Part shown: in pieces, positions 1 to 5,039 of the stretch
Numbering within the stretch: position 1 is the stretch's first letter
Layout of the letters: every line of letters begins with the position of its first letter
Assembly: GCA_945487035.1 (NCBI GenBank)
Contig: CALYTI010000019.1
Location: 1-36,610, forward strand
Source: an uncultured Bacteroidales bacterium
GTDB lineage: Bacteria > Bacteroidota > Bacteroidia > Bacteroidales > UBA932
Length of the DNA stretch: 36,610 nucleotides
Direction: 5' to 3'
Program-made: the position numbers and the translations under genes
Notes under the pieces: model-generated
Told to the model about the DNA's origin: nothing
Database searches by the model: none
What the model saw: the letters and a program-made list of their open reading frames with translations, nothing else

Positions 1-157
1 TCGGCAACCCCCGCCGTGCAAAAATCAGGGCAAAAATTGCTTTTCCGCCCTCCGGCAACCCCCGACGTGCAAAAATCAGGGCAAAAATTGCTTTTCCGCC
101 CTTCGGCAACCCCCGCCGTGCAAAAATCAGGGCAAAAATTGCTTTTCCGCCCTCCGG
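1..157. repeat. Tandem array of 51-bp hairpin-forming units
   Basis: Three near-identical units begin at 19, 70 and 121 (exact 51-bp period), with a partial unit at 1-18; the array runs off the left edge of the window. Each unit contains AGGGC-AAAA-attgc-TTTT-cc-GCCCT, a small hairpin, followed by a C-rich linker (tccggcaacccccgccgtg). Because 51 is a multiple of three the array is open in one frame, giving a 17-residue peptide repeat. That peptide resembles no protein I know, and I treat the array as non-coding. The units are directly adjacent with no unique spacers, so this is not a CRISPR array. Confidence 0.85.
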
Positions 158-164
158 ACGCCCG

Positions 165-198
165 AAAGCGCAAAAACACCCCACCGTTTTTGCGCTTT
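165..198. other. Perfect 13-bp inverted repeat (stem-loop)
   Basis: AAAGCGCAAAAAC (165-177) and its exact reverse complement GTTTTTGCGCTTT (186-198) are separated by 8 nt. It lies directly after the 51-bp array. There is no U-run beyond the stem, so it is not a standard terminator. The remaining stretch up to 485 contains no gene I can support. Confidence 0.75.
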
Positions 199-485
199 GC
201 GCGGCCCTGCCGAGCCACAAGTCACCATTGCCGCGACGCAAGCAAACCCTGCCGGGCCGTATTGCCCGCAGTTGGCCCCGCTATGACACGAGGCCGTTTT
301 CGTTTCGGTTGATGAGACTCGTTATCGCGTGAAAGTGAGGAGGGTTATGGTCAAGGAATCTGATGAATATGAAGATTCCGAAAAATTCAGAGATTGTAGG
401 CATACTCAATCAATCTTGTTTACAAATATAGTGAAATCTTATGTATTCCGGACGATACCCGTTCACTAAACACCAGCTACCCACC

Positions 486-770
486 ATGCACCGCATCCTA
501 TTCATCTGTAGCGGCAATATGTACCGCAGTGCCGGGGCGGAGTTCATCCTCCGCAAGAAGCTCGCCGACCCGAGCGGCAAGATGTGGATGATGGATCCGC
601 TTCTTGATGATTTGCGAGCAAAACTGCCAATGTTCGGGCGACTCTTCAAGAACTTTATCCCGTCCGGCTTTTATTCGATTTGCAATGTGTATTTCACATT
701 CGGACTGCTGGAGACATTGACAGCCTTGTGTGCAATTTATAGGCAAACCAAACCGTGTAGGAAATTATGA
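486..770 (+). pseudogene. Remnant of a low-molecular-weight protein-tyrosine-phosphatase-like gene
   Basis: Reading from the ATG at 486, the first residues (MHRILFICSGNMYRSAGAEF) match the N-terminal strand and P-loop of LMW protein tyrosine phosphatases (C-x-G-N-x-x-R-S, with nucleophile Cys and Arg). About 13 residues later comes a WMMDPLLDDLRAKL segment. This resembles the C-terminal 'IPDEY-x-YMDPELVE' stretch of the small predicted phosphatases common in Bacteroidetes. The roughly 60 residues normally between the two are missing, and the tail after about residue 50 matches nothing I recognise. The frame ends by overlapping the start codon of the next gene. Most likely an internally deleted, non-functional gene; the assignment rests on short motifs only. 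Confidence 0.35.
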
Positions 771-1273
771 AAGTAACGATAAGAAGATGGAACAGGGAAG
801 ATGCGGCAGATCTTGCCGAGTCTCTTTCAAACCCTAAGGTTCAGGCCAATCTGAGGGATGGGTTGCCTTATCCATACTCTGAAAAGGATGCGCTCGAGTA
901 TATTGATGCTATGCTCGCCGCCGACCCTCAGAAAACCTTCGCCTTCGCAATAGATGTCGATGGAAAGGCCGTCGGGAGTATTGGTGCGTTCAGGCAGGGC
1001 AATATACACAACAGAACTGCGGAAGTCGGGTATTATGTCGGCGAGCCATATTGGGGAAAGGGCATTATGACGCAGGCCCTGATGCAGCTGTGTGATTATA
1101 TCTTTGCCAATACGGACATACTCAGGCTTTATGCTGAACCTTTTGCCTATAACAAAGGATCAAGGCGCGTGCTTGAAAAATCCGGATTCCAGATTGAAGG
1201 GACCCTCAGGAGCAATGCAGTGAAAGACGGGAGGGTTCTGGATATGGTAATGTATTCAAGGATAAAGGAATAG
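767..1273 (+). CDS. GNAT-family N-acetyltransferase (RimJ/RimL type)
   Basis: A 168-residue protein, the usual length for a single-domain GNAT enzyme, which moves an acetyl group from acetyl-CoA to an amine. N-terminal 'IRRWNREDAADLAE' is the typical first strand and helix. 'AVGSIGAF' and 'AEVGYYVGEPYWGKGIMTQAL' (about residues 67-105) form the acetyl-CoA-binding motif A, with the variant Q/R-x-x-G-x-G/A written here as YWGKGIMT. 'LRLYAEPFAYNKGSRRVLEKSGF' is the RimJ/RimL-type motif B ending in 'GFQIEGTLR'. The substrate (ribosomal protein, small amine or antibiotic) cannot be told from sequence. It is the only apparently intact gene between two broken ones, and its ATG overlaps the stop codon of the upstream remnant. 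Confidence 0.85.
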   Translation: MKVTIRRWNREDAADLAESLSNPKVQANLRDGLPYPYSEKDALEYIDAMLAADPQKTFAFAIDVDGKAVGSIGAFRQGNIHNRTAEVGYYVGEPYWGKGIMTQALMQLCDYIFANTDILRLYAEPFAYNKGSRRVLEKSGFQIEGTLRSNAVKDGRVLDMVMYSRIKE

Positions 1274-1277
1274 AAAG

Positions 1278-1507
1278 ATGGAAAAATCCTTCTCTCTTGA
1301 CCCTATCATTCCATTGAGCACCCAAAGCAAATAAAACCGCAGTTCGAATATAATCAGTACATCCGGGACTTCTTTGCCGACAACAAGGGAGCAACCCTCA
1401 AGGATGCCATCAGCTGCTGGCACTGGAAGAAGTTTCAGCCGGGAACTCATAGATATGAAAAGTCAGACCTTGACGCAGTGAAGGAGTTAGTACTCAACGA
1501 AGATTAG
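1278..1507 (+). pseudogene. Frameshifted, internally deleted DUF6434-type gene
   Basis: The ATG at 1278 gives an 18-codon frame containing 'SFSLDPII' before a TAA at 1332. The downstream part is open in another frame from 1301 to the TAG at 1505-1507. It encodes a peptide with 'PQFEYNQYIRDFFADN', 'DAISCWHWKK' and 'HRYEKSDL'. These match, in order, the first strand and the C-terminal third of the DUF6434/SAP-associated proteins found in many gut bacteria ('LSLDTII ... QFEYNTYIRDFF.DN ... AI..WK.KK ... YEKSDL'). The roughly 70 residues between them are absent and the two ends are out of frame. I read this as a decayed gene, not a sequencing error, because sequence is missing as well as shifted. 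The function of the intact family is unknown. Confidence 0.5.
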
Positions 1508-1579
1508 ATGAAAGCATACACTCCCGTGATAGATTCCGCCCGCTTTCCCGCTCTATAAGGAAAAAAGAAGATATCAACC

Positions 1580-3145
1580 ATGAAGATTAACCTGAAATCC
1601 ATCCTCAATGCCACCTGGAAGGTGGGCGTGGGGCTGTTTGGCGCAGGATTCGCATTGCTCTGCGTCCTTTATGCAATAGCTTTCTGTCAAAGACACTACG
1701 GAAGAGCAGAATGGTTTGACCGTACCCTGTCTCCCGATGTGGTAATGCGCGTTTACCGCAACAACACCGTGCGCCTCTGGGACAAGGCAAACGGGAGATA
1801 CACCACGGAAAAGCTGCGCTGGGTGTCCGGAGAGCCTTGTGCGGGCGACAGCCTGACCGTCTTCTGCGATTTGGAAGGCTGGCGCGGCTTTGTCAATGTC
1901 AGGACCGGTGAAATCGTAATCCCGGCCCAGTACCGCAAAGCCTGGAACTTCTCCGAAGGAGTAGCCGCCGTGCTTGGCGAAGACAACAAAGTCGGCTTCA
2001 TCGACAAGGCCAATCAGCTGGTCATCGACTACATCATCCCTTATCAGAGTGGTGAGGACTATGTCTTCAAAGGTGGATATTGCAGAGCAATGCACAGCGA
2101 AGATCAGCACGACCGCTGTGCCCTGTACCGGAAAGACGGTAGCCTGGCACTTGAATGTAATTACATCGATATTGAGGATACAGAATGCGGATACCGGATT
2201 GTGAGAGACAGCACGGGATGCTGGCTTCTGGACCCCGAACTCCGCAAGGTATTCCCTCAGGCCTATGATACGATGAAATTCTCAGGGCACAATTCGGTAT
2301 ATGCAACGAAGAATCATATCAAGCAGCTTATCGCTTATGACGGAACGGTTATTGAGCCTTTCGTAATCGATGGCTGCACATCCACCTACTACTGCATCGA
2401 TGATTTTGAAGGGGATGGATTTACCATAGAGGAAGAAAAGGAGATTATGGTTTATTTTATGGATAAGCGGGTGGGGCTTATGGATGCCATTACCGGAAAG
2501 ATTATAACTCCTGCGCGCTATCTGAGCATCAGACAAATCAGCCCGGAACTATTCCTTGCAAAAATCGGTGATCTTGATGGCGAGAGTGTCCTTCTGGACA
2601 AGAAAGGCAGGGTTGTGGGGTCGGAAAAGACAAAGATGGAGGAGTTGCTCCGTTCGCATCTTGGCGAGGATGTTGAGGCTGCTTGTCTTGTGCTGAAGGA
2701 TGTGAAAACCGGAGATATCCGGGCATGTGTGGATTTGGTGCGCGCGGAGAATGGAAATTTCGTTGAAGTTCCCGGAGCTGTATCTTCACTTGAATATGAG
2801 GCAGGACGTGTGGCAGAGCCTTTTGCTCCCGCCTATGGTTCAAAGGTGACTCCAATGCAGTTGCTGGATTTCTATAATACCGCAGCACAAACGGGAACTC
2901 TTGAGGATAGTCGTGAAGGTCTGTTGGTAGGGAAGAACGGGACTGCCCATCTCTGGCTGGAAGACAGCAAATCTTATACTGCGAAAGGGAAACTCCACAA
3001 ATATGTCTCTACCTTCGCCGGATACTTCCCGGCAGGCGCTCCGAAATACTCGGCAGTCTGTGTGGTGGTGTCAAAACTCAGTTCAGTCTATCCTAAGTGT
3101 ATGGCCGTGCCGCAAAAGGTGGTGAAGGAACTTGCGGAAAAGTGA
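1580..3145 (+). CDS. Membrane-anchored WG-repeat protein with a catalytically incomplete PBP transpeptidase C-terminus
   Basis: 521 residues. A single hydrophobic segment at about residues 12-35 predicts a signal anchor with the rest outside the cytoplasm. Residues about 60-350 carry WG-type beta repeats ('GWRGFVNVRTGEIVIPAQY', 'KVGFIDKANQLVI', 'RVGLMDAITGKIITPARY'). From about 355 the protein switches to the transpeptidase fold of FtsI/PBP2-type enzymes. 'ACLVLKDVKTGDIRA' matches the first strands, 'YGSKVTPMQLLDFYNTAAQTG' the segment before the KTG box, 'GKNGTA' (K452-N453-G454) the KTG box, and 'FAGYFPAGAPKYSAVCVVV' the last strands. The stretch that should hold SxxK and SxN is gone: E413-P414, where 'EPGSTFK' would stand, runs almost directly into YGSKVTP. 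It is therefore expected to be unable to acylate. The frame is intact, so it may be a structural or sensing protein. No clear operon partner. Confidence 0.75.
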   Translation: MKINLKSILNATWKVGVGLFGAGFALLCVLYAIAFCQRHYGRAEWFDRTLSPDVVMRVYRNNTVRLWDKANGRYTTEKLRWVSGEPCAGDSLTVFCDLEGWRGFVNVRTGEIVIPAQYRKAWNFSEGVAAVLGEDNKVGFIDKANQLVIDYIIPYQSGEDYVFKGGYCRAMHSEDQHDRCALYRKDGSLALECNYIDIEDTECGYRIVRDSTGCWLLDPELRKVFPQAYDTMKFSGHNSVYATKNHIKQLIAYDGTVIEPFVIDGCTSTYYCIDDFEGDGFTIEEEKEIMVYFMDKRVGLMDAITGKIITPARYLSIRQISPELFLAKIGDLDGESVLLDKKGRVVGSEKTKMEELLRSHLGEDVEAACLVLKDVKTGDIRACVDLVRAENGNFVEVPGAVSSLEYEAGRVAEPFAPAYGSKVTPMQLLDFYNTAAQTGTLEDSREGLLVGKNGTAHLWLEDSKSYTAKGKLHKYVSTFAGYFPAGAPKYSAVCVVVSKLSSVYPKCMAVPQKVVKELAEK

Positions 3146-3229
3146 GTCACGAGCAATTAGTAGCTTTTGAGAAAGTAAATCGCATTTTTTATCGTTTAGG
3201 TAAACTTTTTTCAGGACGACACAGTTGTT

Positions 3230-3264
3230 CAAAGTGCCAAATTGGCACTTTGGATGGCACTTTG
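3230..3264. repeat. 22-bp interrupted palindrome plus a third half-site
   Basis: CAAAGTGCCAA (3230-3240), a single A, then TTGGCACTTTG (3242-3252) form a perfect 11-bp inverted repeat. GGCACTTTG recurs directly at 3256-3264. The arrangement looks like a dimer-binding operator with an extra half-site. It sits about 50-80 bp upstream of a promoter-like sequence at 3313-3340. The protein that would bind it is unknown. A second small inverted repeat (TGCTTTTT at 3293-3300 and AAAAAGCA at 3304-3311) follows. Confidence 0.6.
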
Positions 3265-3312
3265 AATGAAACTTCCGGTGCAATGTGAAAATTGCTTTTT
3301 CGGAAAAAGCAG

Positions 3313-3340
3313 TTTGTGCTTTGAAAAATGCATATCTTTG
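3313..3340 (+). promoter_or_regulatory. Bacteroidetes-type promoter in the gene-poor stretch
   Basis: TTTG at 3313-3316 is followed after 16 nt by TATCTTTG (3333-3340), an exact match to the -7 consensus TAnnTTTG. The spacing is slightly shorter than the usual 19 or so. No recognised gene follows; the nearest open frame is a 37-codon one beginning at 3362. Confidence 0.45.
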
Positions 3341-3361
3341 CATTACTAAACAGGCAGCAAT

Positions 3362-3475
3362 ATGTTATTCAGGAAATTGGATAAGTTCTTGATCTACTAT
3401 GTTATGTTTTTCCAGAACACATCCAATGTGGTGGAAGAATTTCCAGATTGACAGAAGAGAAGACCGAAGTTGACC
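3362..3475 (+). CDS. Possible 37-aa small protein, unrecognised
   Basis: ATG at 3362, 22 nt after the -7 box at 3333-3340, opens 37 codons ending in TGA at 3473-3475. The peptide starts MLFRKLDKFLIYYVMFF, with a short hydrophobic-aromatic stretch, and continues with a charged tail (NFQIDRREDRS). No similarity is recognised. It could equally be the surviving 5' end of a deleted gene. The only support is its position after a promoter-like sequence. From 3476 to 3609 I see nothing except the short CAAGA/TCTTG inverted repeat with a T-run at 3511-3528. Confidence 0.2.
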
Positions 3476-3609
3476 TTCTCCCGTCTGCAGCATAGTTTTG
3501 TACAGTTAATCAAGAATATCTTGTTTTTCTATTCAAAATTTTACTAGATTGCGGAATGAAGGATGTTTTACATTATCTAGTCCTGATATAGGTTTGCCGA
3601 GTGTGGGGA

Positions 3610-3720
3610 GGGTGAAATTATAACCACTTGACAAATAGGGTGTTATCTTTTTCGTATGGGTGGAAATACCCCATACGAAAAATTTAAGTAGTTGATAAAC
3701 AATTGTTTATAATTTCACCC
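3610..3720. repeat. MITE-like element with nested inverted repeats
   Basis: The outer 14-bp arms GGGTGAAATTATAA (3610-3623) and TTATAATTTCACCC (3707-3720) are perfect inverted repeats. Inside them sit 13-bp perfect arms TTTTTCGTATGGG (3648-3660) and CCCATACGAAAAA (3670-3682) around a 9-nt loop. There is no coding capacity. The 111-bp size and terminal inverted repeats resemble a miniature inverted-repeat element, but I see no convincing target-site duplication, so a large structured regulatory element is the alternative. Confidence 0.55.
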
Positions 3721-3745
3721 ACCCATCTCGCGCCGGTGTGAAGAG

Positions 3746-3883
3746 GTGATTAGCGCCTGACGGCGCTCGTCACTTACCTCCGCGGGTCGGTGTGATTAGC
3801 GCCTGACGGCGCTCGTCACTTACCTCCGCGGGTCGGTGTGATTAGCGCCTGACGGCGCTCGTCACTTACCTCCGCGGGTCGCG
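3746..3883. repeat. Three tandem copies of a 46-bp hairpin unit
   Basis: Units begin at 3746, 3792 and 3838 (exact 46-bp period) and are almost identical. Each contains GTGA-tt-AGCGCC-tgac-GGCGCT-cg-TCAC, a 10-bp stem with a symmetric 2x2 internal loop and a 4-nt loop. The linker is ttacctccgcgggtcggt. The last copy diverges after ggtcg. The array is enclosed by an 8-bp inverted repeat, ACCCACCC (3717-3724) and GGGTGGGT (3896-3903). Not coding and not CRISPR. Confidence 0.85.
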
Positions 3884-3901
3884 GAGCAAAGCGTGGGGTG
3901 G

Positions 3902-4037
3902 GTAAGCGGCACAAACGGCAGCGCTGGCGCGCTGTTTTTGTCTGGGGCGGTGGTTGCTCGAAAGCTAGCTTTCGGACGCCACCGCCCCAGACAAAAAGCG
4001 GGCGACCTTCAGGTCACCCGCCGTTTGTGCTGCTTAC
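3902..4037. other. Large compound hairpin (possible structured RNA or cruciform)
   Basis: Four inverted repeats are packed into 136 nt. The outer arms 3902-3919 and 4020-4037 are 18 bp with one G-T pair. The inner arms TTTTTGTCTGGGGCGGTGG (3935-3953) and CCACCGCCCCAGACAAAAA (3979-3997) are 19 bp and perfect. CGAAAGCTAGCTTTCG (3959-3974) is a 16-bp palindrome inside the inner loop. A further hairpin, CGGG-c-GACCT/AGGTC-a-CCCG, occupies 3999-4020. It is nearly symmetric, so it would fold on either strand. It lies 26 nt beyond the 3' end of tRNA-Arg and could act as its terminator, but it is far larger than needed. Confidence 0.7.
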
Positions 4038-4063
4038 TTGTTTCCAGCTTTGCTGCTGGTTTG

Positions 4064-4137
4064 TGATTCCGACGCGATTCGAACGCGTGACCCACAGCTT
4101 AGAAGGCTGTTGCTCTATCCAGCTGAGCTACGGAACC
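4064..4137 (-). tRNA. tRNA-Arg (anticodon TCT)
   Basis: On the minus strand a 74-nt cloverleaf reads from GGTTCCG to CGGAATC plus discriminator A. D-loop AGCTCAGCTGGATAGAGC, anticodon arm ACAGC-CTTCTAA-GCTGT (anticodon TCT) and T-arm GCGTTCGAATCGC are all present. The acceptor has one G-U pair at position 2. CCA is not encoded. A small inverted repeat (CCAGC 4044-4048, GCTGG 4055-4059) and then the large hairpin follow its 3' end. That 3' end faces the accessory island, the usual geometry for an integration site. Confidence 0.95.
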
Positions 4138-4152
4138 ATCACATATGGAGTG

Positions 4153-4160
4153 CAAATATA
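4153..4160 (-). promoter_or_regulatory. -7 box for tRNA-Arg
   Basis: On the minus strand TATATTTG, a consensus Bacteroidetes -7 element, ends 15 nt before the tRNA's first base. The -33 element is unclear: the nearest TTTG is only 12 nt upstream. Confidence 0.45.
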
Positions 4161-4183
4161 CACGAAATTATTCAAAAATGAAG

Positions 4184-4191
4184 TATATTTG
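4184..4191 (+). promoter_or_regulatory. -7 box for the nfnAB operon
   Basis: TATATTTG is a consensus TAnnTTTG element ending 8 nt before the ATG at 4200. Transcription would start within a few bases of the start codon, making the mRNA leaderless or nearly so. No clear -33 TTTG is present. It is arranged back to back with the tRNA-Arg promoter. Confidence 0.45.
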
Positions 4192-4199
4192 GCCCCGAT

Positions 4200-5039
4200 A
4201 TGTACACAATCCTTAAAAAAGAGATGCTTACACCAACCATCTGCAGGATGGTGGTGCGGGCTCCGAGGCTTGCCGCAGCGGCTTTGCCCGGTCAGTTCCT
4301 GATAGTCAGAACAGATGAAACAGGGGAGAGAATTCCACTCACAATCAGCGACTACGACCGTGATAACGGCACAGTCACCATTGTCACACAGATAATCGGT
4401 GCTTCCAGCGCCCGTATTGTCGCTATGGAGGTCGGCGATGCTTTTGCCGATGTTGTAGGCCCTCTGGGCAAGGCATCGGAATTTGTCGGGCTCCCGGACG
4501 AAGAACTCGCAAAGAAAAGTTATGTGTTCATAGCCGGCGGCGTCGGAACTGCACCTGTCTATCCTCAGGCCAAATGGCTCCACGAGCACGGAGCACACGT
4601 TGAGGTGATCATTGGCGCACGCAACGAAAGCCTTCTTATCTATACCCGGGAAATGGCTTCCGTCTGCAGCGAGCTTCATATCTGCACGGATGATGGCTCT
4701 AAAGGCTTCAAAGGCGTGGGAACCGCTATGCTCGAAAAGCTTGTCTCCGAAGGCCGTCATTTCGACCAGGCAGTTGCCATCGGCCCTATGATAATGATGA
4801 AATTCAGCACCCTTGCGTGCCGCAAGCTGGGCATCCCTGTCACCGTCTCCCTCAACACCCTGATGGTGGACGGCACCGGAATGTGCGGAGCCTGCCGCGT
4901 GAGCGTTGGCGGAAAGACTATGTTCGCCTGCGTGGACGGTCCTGAGTTCGACGGCTATCTCGTGGATTTCGACGAGGCTATGCGCCGCCAGGGACAGTAC
5001 AAAACCGAAGAAACCAAAGCAAAGGAGGAAATGCTATGA
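4200..5039 (+). CDS. nfnA: Ferredoxin-NADP+ reductase-type flavoprotein, small subunit (NfnA-like)
   Basis: 279 residues with the layout of dihydroorotate dehydrogenase electron-transfer/sulfide dehydrogenase subunits. An FAD-binding beta barrel carries 'RIPLTISDYD'. A nucleotide-binding fold carries 'YVFIAGGVGTAPVYPQAKWL'. The C-terminal [2Fe-2S] site is D224-x4-C229-x2-C232-x11-C244. With the next gene it forms the two-subunit enzyme known as NfnAB (NADH-dependent reduced ferredoxin:NADP+ oxidoreductase). In some organisms that enzyme performs electron bifurcation in the cytoplasm, balancing NADH, NADPH and ferredoxin. The gene overlaps the next by 4 nt (ATGA), indicating translational coupling and fixed stoichiometry. 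Whether this enzyme bifurcates cannot be decided from sequence; close relatives are annotated sulfide dehydrogenase or simply ferredoxin-NADP reductase. Confidence 0.88.
   Translation: MYTILKKEMLTPTICRMVVRAPRLAAAALPGQFLIVRTDETGERIPLTISDYDRDNGTVTIVTQIIGASSARIVAMEVGDAFADVVGPLGKASEFVGLPDEELAKKSYVFIAGGVGTAPVYPQAKWLHEHGAHVEVIIGARNESLLIYTREMASVCSELHICTDDGSKGFKGVGTAMLEKLVSEGRHFDQAVAIGPMIMMKFSTLACRKLGIPVTVSLNTLMVDGTGMCGACRVSVGGKTMFACVDGPEFDGYLVDFDEAMRRQGQYKTEETKAKEEML

Noticed and set aside
16..312. 98-codon open frame across the 51-bp repeats
   Set aside because: It is open because the period is a multiple of three and stops are rare in this GC-rich sequence; the peptide is low complexity, lacks any known motif and continues through the 13-bp hairpin.
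347..469. 40-codon frame with a purine-rich stretch (gtgaggaggg) before its ATG
   Set aside because: No similarity recognised, no promoter, and Shine-Dalgarno-like sequences mean little in Bacteroidetes; not enough to call a gene.
3241..3260. Sigma-54 promoter (TTGGCAC element)
   Set aside because: The -12 part (TTGC at the right spacing) is absent; the match comes from the palindrome arm.
1..3883. CRISPR arrays at 1-157 or 3746-3883
   Set aside because: Repeats are directly adjacent with no variable spacers, and no cas genes are present.
3902..4037. Integron attC site
   Set aside because: The conserved GTTRRRY/RYYYAAC ends are missing and no integron integrase is seen.
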